Assembly: GCA_016191245.1 (NCBI GenBank)
Contig: JACPOY010000020.1
Coordinates: forward strand, 82,363-146,362
Direction: 5' to 3'
DNA: 64,000 bases
From: Gammaproteobacteria bacterium
GTDB taxonomy: Bacteria > Pseudomonadota > Gammaproteobacteria > Berkiellales > Berkiellaceae
How positions within the stretch are numbered: position 1 is the first letter of the stretch; every line of letters starts with the position of its first letter. This document shows positions 27,116 through 35,895 of this stretch, piece by piece. Position numbers and translations under genes: made by a program. Under the pieces are notes generated by a model. That model made no database searches. It was given only the letters and a program-made list of their open reading frames with translations, and was not told the origin of the DNA.

Positions 27116-28094
27116 GTTCTTTTTGTACTAATATGGATTCTTTTTCATGGACTTGAATAACATTTTCAATATCTTTAAAGATCACGTCAGCCCATACTTG
27201 GTGACCCTTGGCAGATAAATGAATTTCATCATGATAACATTCTTTGATATCTTTTTTGGTTAAATGTTGTAAATGATCTTTTATATAAACAACCTGTAAT
27301 CCATGTTTTTGTAGTAAATCTTTTATGATTTTATCTTCTTCGCTGTTTTGAAGTAGTTGGCTTTGACTGGGTGAAATATAAATTAAATGATCTCTATCAT
27401 TTTGTTTTAAATAATCGTCTAAATCTTTAAGGTTGCGTACTGCAATTTCAACTATTTTTGTTTTTTCGGGTGCATTACTAGCAGAAAAGTCAATAACGGG
27501 TGTTTTTTTAAGATGTATTTTATAAATGAAAAATTGAGAAAGTTCTTCGAGTGCATAATGAGGTTTTCTTGTCCAAAAAGGTTGGCCCCCAATACGGTTG
27601 AGCCCACGATAAAAATCACCTTCTGGAAACATAGTGACATAAACTTGAGCCGGCAAAAATTCCATTTCTTTGATAAAGGCATGTACATTATTGACGCCCC
27701 AACCATTCACGCCGGCATTGCCCACCAAATAGGTTGGAATTTTTTTGCCGACAAGAGATGAAAACAGTTGCTCATTGGAAATATAGCTGCCCCCATAAGT
27801 AACAGAATCTCCTAGAAAAAGGATTTTATGGTTAAAATCATTTGGATCCCAATCTTGTTCTGCTCGAAGCCCGAGATTATTGATTTTTACCACTCGATGA
27901 GGTTTTCTGGCAACGACTTGATTAGGCTGGGCTCGATAGCCATAGATAGGGTTGGCATCATAAAGTACAACTTTACCTAAACCAAACAAGCCACCGCCTA
28001 TATAGTTAGCAAAGATAACTGCGCCCACAAATAGAAAGCAAACCACAGTGAATAGTGTGATGTTGGGATGTTGCTCAAATATACTTTGCTTCAT
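27096..28094 (-). CDS. Membrane-anchored SGNH/GDSL-type hydrolase or acyl-transfer enzyme
   Basis: A 332-residue protein with one N-terminal transmembrane segment (about 12–36) and an extracytoplasmic SGNH domain. Block I is ILFLGDSVTYGG near residue 92 with the catalytic Ser. GNAGVNGWGVNN near 127 gives block III-like Gly/Asn, and DEIHLSAKGHQVW near 288 has the Asp/His pair. Related proteins in sugar loci add or remove acyl groups on glycans. It sits directly after the DUF5989-like and SxtJ-like genes, an association I recall from other bacterial carbamoyltransferase loci. Confidence 0.85.
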   Translation of the reverse strand: MKQSIFEQHPNITLFTVVCFLFVGAVIFANYIGGGLFGLGKVVLYDANPIYGYRAQPNQVVARKPHRVVKINNLGLRAEQDWDPNDFNHKILFLGDSVTYGGSYISNEQLFSSLVGKKIPTYLVGNAGVNGWGVNNVHAFIKEMEFLPAQVYVTMFPEGDFYRGLNRIGGQPFWTRKPHYALEELSQFFIYKIHLKKTPVIDFSASNAPEKTKIVEIAVRNLKDLDDYLKQNDRDHLIYISPSQSQLLQNSEEDKIIKDLLQKHGLQVVYIKDHLQHLTKKDIKECYHDEIHLSAKGHQVWADVIFKDIENVIQVHEKESILVQKEHENKNT

Positions 28095-28097
28095 ATT

Positions 28098-28250
28098 TTA
28101 AAATAATGTGTAGATAAATGGCGCGACAGCAGAACCCTGGGTGAACACAATGAGAGCCCCCAAAAGAACTAATGCCCCAATCACAGGTGCAAGCCACATT
28201 TTTTTTCTCACGCGCATAAAGCGCCACAAATCAATTAATATATCCATCAT
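28098..28250 (-). CDS. 50-residue DUF5989-like (SxtK-like) membrane protein
   Basis: A small gene that is easily missed. The ATG at 28250 overlaps the stop codon of the SxtJ-like gene by one base (TAATG), and its own stop lies 3 bases from the start of the SGNH gene. The product begins MMDILIDLWRFMRVRKKMWL, followed by one hydrophobic helix (about 20–36) and the ending FIYTLF. Size, the LWxFMRxRKKxWL start and the position directly after SxtJ match the DUF5989 family (SxtK in saxitoxin clusters). Function is unknown; it may help anchor or assemble the carbamoyltransferase at the membrane. Confidence 0.85.
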   Translation of the reverse strand: MMDILIDLWRFMRVRKKMWLAPVIGALVLLGALIVFTQGSAVAPFIYTLF

Positions 28251-28648
28251 TAAAATGGTCTCTCCATATGTTCTTTGGTTTGTGAGACAGAAATTTTTCG
28301 ATAGGAAGGGGAATTATCCAATTTTCGACACATTGGATCTTTGCCCATTAAGCGCATGACTAACCCCATGGGAGTAATCATCACAAAAAATATAAAACCC
28401 AAAATAATTCTGGTATTGATAAATCCGAGTATGTGCCCAATTTTCATCCATGGCGTATAAATAATTTTAAGCCACATGGGTTGGATAAATGTTGGGATTA
28501 AGACGATTGCACCAATAGCATATGGCCATGAAGGGAGCGCTTGTTCTTTCATGAAAGGAAACAGCAACCCAAAAATTGCAATCAAGCCACAACCAAGGAT
28601 AAGCCCGAATTTGCGTAATTGTGTTTTATCAACAGGTATGTTTTCCAT
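28250..28648 (-). CDS. SxtJ-family membrane protein
   Basis: A protein of about 132 residues with three hydrophobic segments and the SxtJ-like features KIGHILGFINTRIILGF and MRLMGKDPMCR. The preferred start is ATG 28648 (MENIPVDKTQLRKFG), with AGGA six bases upstream; an ATG at 28654 is also possible. The upstream carbamoyltransferase gene ends only 8 bases earlier and the DUF5989-like gene overlaps its stop, so the three form a tight unit equivalent to sxtIJK. SxtJ has no established activity. A membrane partner for the carbamoyltransferase is the usual inference. Confidence 0.85.
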   Translation of the reverse strand: MENIPVDKTQLRKFGLILGCGLIAIFGLLFPFMKEQALPSWPYAIGAIVLIPTFIQPMWLKIIYTPWMKIGHILGFINTRIILGFIFFVMITPMGLVMRLMGKDPMCRKLDNSPSYRKISVSQTKEHMERPF

Positions 28649-28656
28649 CTTCATTC

Positions 28657-30501
28657 CTAATCTAATGCAAACTCTTCGCGCCAATTAGCCGTTTCTTGCC
28701 AGGCGGGTTGCTCAGTTTTTTTCAAAACAATATTTTCTAATACTAAATAATCCATTTCAGTACGCATAAAGCAACGATAAGCATCTTCAAATGAATGCAC
28801 AATCGGTTCGCCACGAACATTAAAAGAAGTATTGATTAAAATGGGGCATGAGGTGAGCTCTTCAAATGCATCCAATAGCTGATAAAAACGAGGATTAGTT
28901 TCAGGATGTACTGTTTGCAATCTGGCAGAATAATCAACGTGTGTAACCGCAGGGATGGTAGATCGAGGCACATTGAGCTTATCAATCCCAAAGAGTTTTT
29001 CTTCTTTTTCGTTCATGGCTAATTTATGATTGTTCTCAATAGGCGCCACCATTAGCATATAAGGGCTTTTACCTTCAAATTCGAACCATTCTTGTACTTT
29101 ATCTGCTTTAATCACTGGCGCAAATGGACGAAATGATTCTCGGTATTTTATTTTCAAGTTCATAATGGATTGCATTTTGGGACTACGCGCATCGCCAATA
29201 ATCGAACGAGCACCAAGTGCGCGAGGGCCAAATTCCATGCGACCTGCAAACCAGCCAACCACGTTTTCTTCATTGAGTATAGTGGCCACATGCTTGAAAA
29301 AGACGTCGTCAGTTAAAACACTATATTTGGCGTTAATACTATCCAGATAAGCTTGAATTTGCGCTTGCGTAAAACGTGGTCCTAAATAACTTCCCTGCAT
29401 ACTATCTTGGATATTGGGCGTTCTTTCTTTTTCAAGATATTCATGCCAAACCGCTAATGCAGCGCCTAATGCCCCACCGGCGTCACCTGCGGCAGGTTGT
29501 ACCCAAATATCTTTAAATACTTTTTTACGGTGTAATTTACCATTGGCGACACAATTGAGTGCAACGCCACCGGCAAGACATAGGTTGTCGACCTGTAATT
29601 CTTTTTGTGCTGTTTGAGCTAATTTAATGACGATATCTTCGGTAATGACTTGAATGGAACTGGCTAAATCCATTTCTCTTTGTGTAATCGGAGATTCAGG
29701 TTGACGAGGCGGGCCTTCAAATAAATCATGAAAGCGCTGATGCGTCATTGTCAGTCCAGTCGGGTAATTGAAATAATCTAGATTAAGACGAAAAGTGCCA
29801 TCTTCTTTTACATCAAGCAAATTATCATAAATAATATCGACATATTTAGGTTGGCCATAAGGCGCAAGCCCCATTAATTTATATTCACCAGAATTTACTT
29901 TAAACCCGGTATAGTAAGTAAATGCCGAATAAAGTAAACCAAGTGAATGCGGAAAATCGAGTTCCCATTGGGCTTTGAGAGAATTTTGATTGCCAAGCCA
30001 AATCGAGCTTGTGGCCCATTCGCCAACGCCATCTAAACACATCACTGCTGCTTTTTCAAAAGGACTGGGGAAAAAAGCCGAAGCGGCATGTGCTTGATGA
30101 TGCTCAGTGAATAATATTGGAGGGAGCTTCTTTTGAGAAACACCTCCTAATTTTGAAAAAGATTTTTTGAGCAGATCTTTGAGAAAGAACTTTTCTTTGA
30201 TCCAGACTGGCATCGATTGTAAAAATGAACGAAAGCCTCTTGGTGCAAAAGCTAGGTAAGTTTCTAAAAGACGTTCAAATTTAACAAAGGGCTTATCATA
30301 AAAAACAATGTAATTAATATCTTTGAGACTAAGGCCTGCTTCTTTTAAGCAATAGCTGATTGCGTGTTCAGGAAAGCTCGGATCATGTTTTTTTCTAGTA
30401 AAGCGCTCTTCTTGAGCGGCGGCAATGATATTTCCATTCACGATAAGCGCTGCTGCACTATCATGGTAAAAGGCTGAAATGCCAAGAATTGCCGTATTCA
30501 A
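28657..30501 (-). CDS. Carbamoyltransferase (NodU/CmcH/SxtI family)
   Basis: A 614-residue O-carbamoyltransferase, which uses carbamoyl phosphate and ATP to carbamoylate a hydroxyl group. The N-terminal Kae1/TsaD-like domain has ILGISAFYHDSAAAL, AAAQEERFTRKKHD, and the metal-binding TEHHQAHAASAFF near 130. NLCLAGGVALNCVANGKL is near 310, and GRMEFGPRALGARSI near 430 starts the C-terminal YrdC-like part. The start is TTG 30501, supported by GGAG 7 bases upstream and by the usual MN..ILGISAFYHD beginning. It leads a minus-strand operon with SxtJ-like, DUF5989-like and SGNH genes. The acceptor is probably a sugar of the surface glycan. Confidence 0.93.
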   Translation of the reverse strand: MNTAILGISAFYHDSAAALIVNGNIIAAAQEERFTRKKHDPSFPEHAISYCLKEAGLSLKDINYIVFYDKPFVKFERLLETYLAFAPRGFRSFLQSMPVWIKEKFFLKDLLKKSFSKLGGVSQKKLPPILFTEHHQAHAASAFFPSPFEKAAVMCLDGVGEWATSSIWLGNQNSLKAQWELDFPHSLGLLYSAFTYYTGFKVNSGEYKLMGLAPYGQPKYVDIIYDNLLDVKEDGTFRLNLDYFNYPTGLTMTHQRFHDLFEGPPRQPESPITQREMDLASSIQVITEDIVIKLAQTAQKELQVDNLCLAGGVALNCVANGKLHRKKVFKDIWVQPAAGDAGGALGAALAVWHEYLEKERTPNIQDSMQGSYLGPRFTQAQIQAYLDSINAKYSVLTDDVFFKHVATILNEENVVGWFAGRMEFGPRALGARSIIGDARSPKMQSIMNLKIKYRESFRPFAPVIKADKVQEWFEFEGKSPYMLMVAPIENNHKLAMNEKEEKLFGIDKLNVPRSTIPAVTHVDYSARLQTVHPETNPRFYQLLDAFEELTSCPILINTSFNVRGEPIVHSFEDAYRCFMRTEMDYLVLENIVLKKTEQPAWQETANWREEFALD

Positions 30502-30593
30502 ATTAAATCTCCGCGTGCCTTTTCTGGAGGTGGAAGTTTATCGAAATTGGCCACTTACTGCTATAGCTCTTGGGATAAAAGGATCTTCATATT

Positions 30594-30629
30594 CCCTCTC
30601 CCCTTGCGGGAGAGGGTTAGGGTGAGGGG
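30594..30629 (+). repeat. Dispersed palindromic repeat, copy R1
   Basis: CCCTCTCCC-CTTGC-GGGAGAGGG forms a stem-loop, followed by TTAGGGTGAGGGG. The same core recurs at 33993, 53355, 55173, 62154 and 63914. Here it lies between the divergent carbamoyltransferase and methyltransferase genes, in the 221-base gap. Confidence 0.85.
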
Positions 30630-30722
30630 TACATAAATCTTGAGTGAGAGCCCGATGTTTGCGCCCGAAGATCCATTACGGCACAATACCCCCAATGTCC
30701 ACTTTCCAGTTATTCTAATGAG

Positions 30723-31796
30723 ATGACAATAAATACAAAGTTTGAAAGTATACTTAGGTGTCCCATAACTCAGTATGAGTTGATTTCCTTAACTTATGGG
30801 CAAGTACAGAGCTTGAATCAAAATATTCAAGCAGGGCATTTGCATACTCAGGACGGTAAAGTGCAGCAAAAACTTGTTGATGGCGCTTTACAGGTTGAAG
30901 GGACATCAATGTTTTACCCTGTACATGATGATATTTTTTATTTATTGCCCGATTGTGTTCTTCAAAGCAATGCTGATCTGGATATGAACCATACAGATCA
31001 TGCCGCTAAGAAGAATGTGAAAAATTTCTATGATGATTTTGGTTGGCAAGAAGTCGATGGCGTTTTTCAAGATGCGATTGATTCAGAAGATTTAAGAGAT
31101 GTCTCAAAAGATTACATCACACAATGTCATTTGCGATTGAATCAATTTTTGCCCAAGAAAGGTCAGTTCTTACTAGATATTGCCTCTGGTCCTATTCAAT
31201 ATCCTGCTTATTTAACCTATTCAAAGGACTATGAATATCGTATTTGTGCAGATATTTCGATTCAAGCTCTCATTGCGGCCAAGAAAAAATTAGGGGACAA
31301 GGGGCGTTACCTTCTTTGTGATGTTACCAATTTACCCATTAAAGAAAATATGATTGATGCACAAGTGTCTTTACATACTTTGTATCATGTTCCTAAAGAA
31401 GAGCAGGCAAAAGCTTTCGCTGAACTCTATCGCGTGTTAAAGCCAGGTGGCACTTCCGTTATTGTTTATAGCTGGGGATCGCGATCGTTATTGATGAATG
31501 TTTTTCTATTGCCATTTAAAGCCTATTCCTACTTAAAAAGAAAAGTTGCTACACAAAATGTGCAATCTCTGTATTTTTATGCGCATAGTTATCAATGGTT
31601 TTGTCAGGAAATCCAAGCAAAATATCAAACCAAGTTGTATTCATGGCGCAGCGTCAATGTTCCTTTTTTGAAAGTCTTCATTCATCAAAAATTTGGAGGA
31701 AAATTGCTTCTAAAGTTCATTTATTGGCTTGAAGAGCATTGTCCTTATTTGATGGGTAGATTTGGTGCCTATCCTTTATTTGTTAGCAAAAAATAA
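30723..31796 (+). CDS. SAM-dependent methyltransferase with Trm112-like N-terminus
   Basis: A 357-residue protein. The first 80 residues resemble a Trm112-like module (ESILRCPITQYEL, then MFYPVHDDIFYLLPD) but with a single cysteine, so zinc is probably not bound. The methyltransferase domain has FLLDIASGPIQYPAYL near 150, ICADISIQALIAAKKKLG near 172 and RVLKPGGTSVIVYSWG near 238. The first gene of a plus-strand operon running to 36891; the following glycosyltransferase starts 6 bases after its stop. The substrate is probably a sugar or lipid-linked intermediate. Confidence 0.82.
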   Translation: MTINTKFESILRCPITQYELISLTYGQVQSLNQNIQAGHLHTQDGKVQQKLVDGALQVEGTSMFYPVHDDIFYLLPDCVLQSNADLDMNHTDHAAKKNVKNFYDDFGWQEVDGVFQDAIDSEDLRDVSKDYITQCHLRLNQFLPKKGQFLLDIASGPIQYPAYLTYSKDYEYRICADISIQALIAAKKKLGDKGRYLLCDVTNLPIKENMIDAQVSLHTLYHVPKEEQAKAFAELYRVLKPGGTSVIVYSWGSRSLLMNVFLLPFKAYSYLKRKVATQNVQSLYFYAHSYQWFCQEIQAKYQTKLYSWRSVNVPFLKVFIHQKFGGKLLLKFIYWLEEHCPYLMGRFGAYPLFVSKK

Positions 31797-31802
31797 AGCT
31801 GT

Positions 31803-32843
31803 ATGAATACCACATACGATCTTCTTTTTGTAACGCATCTGCCAGCTTTTTATAAAGTAAATCTTTATAACCAGATTGCAAAAAAATGTCGTGTTTATGT
31901 GATTTTCATTTCCGGATCTTCAGAAATTAGAACCAGTGATTTTACCCAAGCTACGTTTGAATTTGATTATTGCATATTGAATCATGAACACTTTGAGAAA
32001 AGAAATAAAATAAAGAGTTTATTCCAACTGTGGAAAATTGTTCATGCTTTAGCGTTTCGCAAACTCATTGTCGGAGGTTGGGATTTGCTTGAGTTTTGGG
32101 CCTTGGCTTTTCTTTCTCCAAAATCAAAAAATTTCATGGCATTAGAATCTTCCCTTTATGATAGTTGTTTGGAAGGTTATCGCGCATTTGTTAAAAAATT
32201 ATTTTTACGTCGAATGAGTTTAGTGTTGTCTTCAGGTCAACCTCATCAAGCATTGCTTGGCGCGCTTCATTATTCAGGAAAAATTAAAACAACATTGGGT
32301 GTCGGTATTTTTAATTATCAAAAAAATGATAATAATAAAAAAGCTTTTAGCGGTAAATTTTTATACGTTGGTAGGCTTGCGCCTGAGAAGAATCTAAAAA
32401 TATTACTTGATGCATTTGCAAAAAGGCCTGAATTATCATTAACCATTATTGGTCAGGGTCCGTTAAGAGACACCCTTGATGCGATGAAAACGCCCAATGT
32501 ACATATCCGCGGTCATATCAGTAATGATTTACTTTTTTATGAGTATTCTTCACATGATGTCTTTATATTGCCATCGCTAAAAGAGCCTTGGGGGCTAGTG
32601 ATTGAAGAAGCGCTTTATTATGGCTTACCCGTGATTGCCTCAAGATATGTTGGGTGCGCCCAAGATTTAATTATCAATCAGCATGCGGGTGTTTTGTTTT
32701 CACCACATGATTCAGATTCGCTTTTACAAGCAATGAAAAATGTGCAAGAAAATTATCAAGAATTGATTAATAACATAGCGTTCATTAATTTTAAGACACG
32801 CGATCAATATCAAGTACAACAATATATTGAGGCACTTTCATGA
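31803..32843 (+). CDS. GT4-family glycosyltransferase
   Basis: A 346-residue GT-B enzyme, somewhat short for the family. The donor half is clear: KFLYVGRLAPEKNLKILLDAF near 181, LTIIGQGPLRDTLDAM near 210, FILPSLKEPWGLVIEEALYYG near 256 (EX7E motif) and PVIASRYVGCAQDLI. The N-terminal half begins YDLLFVTHLPAFYKVNLYNQ, as in WbdA/WsbD-like enzymes. It overlaps the next gene by 4 bases (ATGA). Confidence 0.9.
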   Translation: MNTTYDLLFVTHLPAFYKVNLYNQIAKKCRVYVIFISGSSEIRTSDFTQATFEFDYCILNHEHFEKRNKIKSLFQLWKIVHALAFRKLIVGGWDLLEFWALAFLSPKSKNFMALESSLYDSCLEGYRAFVKKLFLRRMSLVLSSGQPHQALLGALHYSGKIKTTLGVGIFNYQKNDNNKKAFSGKFLYVGRLAPEKNLKILLDAFAKRPELSLTIIGQGPLRDTLDAMKTPNVHIRGHISNDLLFYEYSSHDVFILPSLKEPWGLVIEEALYYGLPVIASRYVGCAQDLIINQHAGVLFSPHDSDSLLQAMKNVQENYQELINNIAFINFKTRDQYQVQQYIEALS

Positions 32844-34054
32844 AAGTCCTCATCGTACATAATGCTTATCAATCCCATCAAGTTGGTGGGGAAGATATTG
32901 TTGTTAAAAGAGAAATTGCTGGTTTACAAGAGAGCTTAGGGCACGATAATGTTTTTGAATATATCGTCAGCAATGATGATATTCAATTTTCGAAACTTGC
33001 CGTGAATATTTGGGGCGATAAAACCCATTACAAACAAATATTCGCTTTGGTTCAGAAAAACAACATTGATATCGTTCATGTTCATAACTTTTTTCCCTTG
33101 CTGACAACCGCTGTCTTTAAAGCTGCCAAAGCAGCTGGCGCTAAAGTCATTCATACGCTGCATAATTTTCGTTGGTGGTGCAGTTCTGGTATTTTATATC
33201 GAAATGATATTGGCAATTGCGAAAAATGTATTGATAAAAAGTTTGGTTTTCCCGGTGTCATCCATGGATGTTATCGTAACTCCCATATTCAAAGTTTAGT
33301 GGCTAATTTGGCATTTACATGGTATCGACAGCAATTTGATGCAAATGACATTGATATGTATTTTGTTTTATCACATTTTCAACAAGAAAAATTAAAATCA
33401 AAGATCCCTTTTCAAAAGTTACAATTGAAACCCAACTGGATAGATGAACCTAAACAGGTTTACTTAAGCGAAGAGAAAAAAGATTATGTATTTGTTGGGC
33501 GCTTAGAGCCTGCCAAAGGTATTGATGTTTTATTATCAACATGGAAAAAATTGCCAAAGAGTTTTCATCTACAGATTATTGGCACAGATGATGATGGTAA
33601 ATATTTAAAGCAGTACGCCTGTGAAAATATTAGCTTTTTAGGTAAATTAACTCGCGAGGAAGTATTAGCTCACATTGGTAAAGCAAAATATTTGCTACAA
33701 ACCTCTTTATCCTATGAAACATTTGGTTTAACCATTGTGGAGGCATTGAGTTTTGGAACTCCCGTGATTGGTTTTAATATTGGTACGCGTTCTGAATTTA
33801 TTCAAACAGGAAAAAACGGTTTTTTATGTGAAAAGGAAAATTTAGAAGCAACACTCTTACAATCCTACGATTTTTCTGATTATAAAACGCTTAGTCAAAA
33901 TGCATTTGAAAGCGCAAAACCATTTTATTCGCAAACTGTTTTGCCTCATCAAATCTCGATATATAAAAAAATCATTGAAAATGATGCATTATCCTCCTCT
34001 CCCCTTGCGGGAGAGGGATGGGGTGAGGGGGAAGGTGGTTTAGCGCATGAGTAA
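32840..34054 (+). CDS. GT4-family glycosyltransferase with repeat-derived C-terminal tail
   Basis: A 404-residue GT-B enzyme. KVLIVHNAYQSHQVGGEDIVV begins the acceptor domain. CSSGILYRNDIGNCEKC near 113 contains the Cys pairs common in this subgroup. KDYVFVGRLEPAKGIDVLLS near 214 and SLSYETFGLTIVEALSFG near 292 define the donor site. The last 20 residues (SSPLAGEGWGEGEGG in part) are translated from a copy of the dispersed palindromic repeat at 33993–34030, so the original protein probably ended near residue 384. The stop overlaps the start of the next gene. Confidence 0.9.
   Translation: MKVLIVHNAYQSHQVGGEDIVVKREIAGLQESLGHDNVFEYIVSNDDIQFSKLAVNIWGDKTHYKQIFALVQKNNIDIVHVHNFFPLLTTAVFKAAKAAGAKVIHTLHNFRWWCSSGILYRNDIGNCEKCIDKKFGFPGVIHGCYRNSHIQSLVANLAFTWYRQQFDANDIDMYFVLSHFQQEKLKSKIPFQKLQLKPNWIDEPKQVYLSEEKKDYVFVGRLEPAKGIDVLLSTWKKLPKSFHLQIIGTDDDGKYLKQYACENISFLGKLTREEVLAHIGKAKYLLQTSLSYETFGLTIVEALSFGTPVIGFNIGTRSEFIQTGKNGFLCEKENLEATLLQSYDFSDYKTLSQNAFESAKPFYSQTVLPHQISIYKKIIENDALSSSPLAGEGWGEGEGGLAHE
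33993..34030 (+). repeat. Dispersed palindromic repeat, copy R2, inside a coding sequence
   Basis: CTCTCCC-CTTGC-GGGAGAG followed by GGATGGGGTGAGGGG, the same element as R1. It is read in frame as the C-terminal end of the GT4 gene and lies just before the next start codon at 34047. Confidence 0.85.
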
Positions 34055-34838
34055 TAAACCTTTGATCACTATCATTACCGTTTGCTATAACAGTGTTAAA
34101 ACAATTGAAGAAACGATTCAATCTATCTTGGCGCAGGATTACCCAGCAATTGAATATATTATTGTTGATGGTGGCTCAAAAGATGGCACGCTTGATGTGA
34201 TTAATCAATATAAACATAAAATTTCGCGGATTATTTCCGAGCCAGATAATGGTATTTACGATGCAATGAACAAAGGCATACATCTTGCCCAAGGTGAGGT
34301 GGTTGGCATGTTAAATGCCGATGATATCTACGCCAATAACAAAGTGATTTCGACAATCATGAAAGTGATGTCAGATCCTAGTATTGAAGCTTGTTATGGC
34401 GATTTAATTTATTTTAAAACGGAGTCCCCAGAAAAAACCGTTCGTTATTGGCAATCTAGTGATTTTTCAAAAGGTGCTTTTGCAAAAGGATGGTGTCCTC
34501 CTCATCCCACTTTTTTTGTAAAGCGTGAAATTTATCGCCAATATGGGGTTTTTGATACTTCTTATGCAATGGGCAATGACATTGAATTGATGATGCGTTT
34601 TTTAGAAAAATATCAAATCAAGTCTTACTATCTGCAGTCTATTTTAGTAAAAATGCGCATGGGTGGCGTTTCTAATCGCGGTTTGAAAAATATCATTATT
34701 CAGAATAGAAATATATTACTAGCAGCCTCTCGTCTAGGTGTTCCTATTTTTACCATGTCATTTTTTATGTATAAGTTATTTGATAGATTCTCTCAATTTA
34801 TTAAAAAGCCTCGAAAAGGAGAGCTTTATGCCAAATGA
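34047..34838 (+). CDS. GT2-family glycosyltransferase (WcaA-like)
   Basis: A 263-residue GT-A enzyme. ITIITVCYNSVKTIEETIQSI starts at residue 6, YIIVDGGSKDGTLDVI near 36 and SEPDNGIYDAMNKGIHLAQGEVVGMLNADD near 70–100 includes the metal-binding DD. The order and PPHPTFFVKREIY near 151 are typical of colanic-acid/O-antigen family 2 enzymes. It is similar in layout to the GT2 at 21149 but keeps the canonical NADD motif. It overlaps both neighbours. Confidence 0.92.
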   Translation: MSNKPLITIITVCYNSVKTIEETIQSILAQDYPAIEYIIVDGGSKDGTLDVINQYKHKISRIISEPDNGIYDAMNKGIHLAQGEVVGMLNADDIYANNKVISTIMKVMSDPSIEACYGDLIYFKTESPEKTVRYWQSSDFSKGAFAKGWCPPHPTFFVKREIYRQYGVFDTSYAMGNDIELMMRFLEKYQIKSYYLQSILVKMRMGGVSNRGLKNIIIQNRNILLAASRLGVPIFTMSFFMYKLFDRFSQFIKKPRKGELYAK

Positions 34839-35850
34839 AAACAGACGTGTTTTGGTAACAGGGGCAACAGGTTTTGTCGGAAGACATCTATGTTTGCATC
34901 TTTTGAGCCAAGGATACCATGTTACAGCGATTGGTAGAAAAGAGACATATGATATATCACATGAGAATTTGGTTTATTTTTGCGTTGATCATATTGACGC
35001 CAATACGAATTGGCACGAATTTTTATATGATGTGAGTGTGGTTGTCCATTTAGCGGCTAGAGTGCATCACCTTCAAGATAAAGGGATGTCAGCTTTACCT
35101 TTGTATCAAGAAATTAATGTCAAAGGTACACAACAATTAGCAAAAGCTGCGGTTAAGGCCGGTGTGAAGCGTTTTGTTTATATAAGCACGATAAAAGTGA
35201 TTGCTGAAAAAACGATTGATATGCCATTACGTGCTGAAGATCAACCAAGACCTCAGGATGCATACAGTTTATCAAAATTACAGGCCGAACAGATTTTACA
35301 AGAAGAATCAAAACGCAGTGGCATGGAGTGGGTTATTATTCGCCCGCCACTTGTTTATGGTGCTTTTGTGAAAGGAAATTTTAGACGACTATTACGTCTT
35401 GCTAAATTACCCTTACCTTTACCATTGGGTGCTCTGCGCAATCGTCGTAGTCTTGTCAGTATCAATAATCTCATTTCTTTTATTGAATGCTGCATTCATC
35501 ATCCTAATGCACACCGCGAAGTGTTTTTGGTGTCTGATAATCAAGATTTATCAACTTCTGGTTTGATAAAATTGATGAGACGATGCCTTGGTAAAAGAAG
35601 TGGCTTATTTTATTTCCCAACAGGCCTTTTAAAATTGTTTGGTTTCTTAACTGGGAAACGTGGGGAAGTCGCTCGCGTCGTAGAATCTTTGCAACTAAAT
35701 ATAGAAAAATCGATGCGGTTATTAAGTTGGCGACCACCATTTACGGTTGAAGAATCGATACAAGCGTTACTAACTGAGGAAGAGCACTATACGGGCCAAA
35801 ATGGAAAGAACATGAAATTGATTGTTTCTTTGCCCACACCTTCCCTATAA
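34828..35850 (+). CDS. NAD-dependent epimerase/reductase (SDR), WbpV-like
   Basis: A 340-residue extended SDR. The start is ATG 34828, preceded by AAAGGAG; a longer frame from 34738 reads through the GT2 gene and is unlikely. RRVLVTGATGFVGRHL at residue 5 is the NAD motif, VVHLAARVHHLQDKG near 71 is a subgroup marker, YISTIKV gives the Ser/Thr and AYSLSKLQAE near 147 the Tyr-x3-Lys. The pattern resembles WbpV-type reductases, which make UDP-N-acetylquinovosamine or related 6-deoxy sugars. The WbpM-like dehydratase that would precede it is not in this window. Confidence 0.8.
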   Translation: MPNENRRVLVTGATGFVGRHLCLHLLSQGYHVTAIGRKETYDISHENLVYFCVDHIDANTNWHEFLYDVSVVVHLAARVHHLQDKGMSALPLYQEINVKGTQQLAKAAVKAGVKRFVYISTIKVIAEKTIDMPLRAEDQPRPQDAYSLSKLQAEQILQEESKRSGMEWVIIRPPLVYGAFVKGNFRRLLRLAKLPLPLPLGALRNRRSLVSINNLISFIECCIHHPNAHREVFLVSDNQDLSTSGLIKLMRRCLGKRSGLFYFPTGLLKLFGFLTGKRGEVARVVESLQLNIEKSMRLLSWRPPFTVEESIQALLTEEEHYTGQNGKNMKLIVSLPTPSL

Positions 35851-35895
35851 TGGCCGGTTCTTACTCTTTTATAGATATTTTATTAGGTTGCTTAT

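Noticed and set aside
34738..34827. Longer N-terminus for the WbpV-like SDR gene
   Set aside because: It would lie entirely inside the GT2 gene, while ATG 34828 has a strong AAAGGAG site and places the NAD motif at the normal position.
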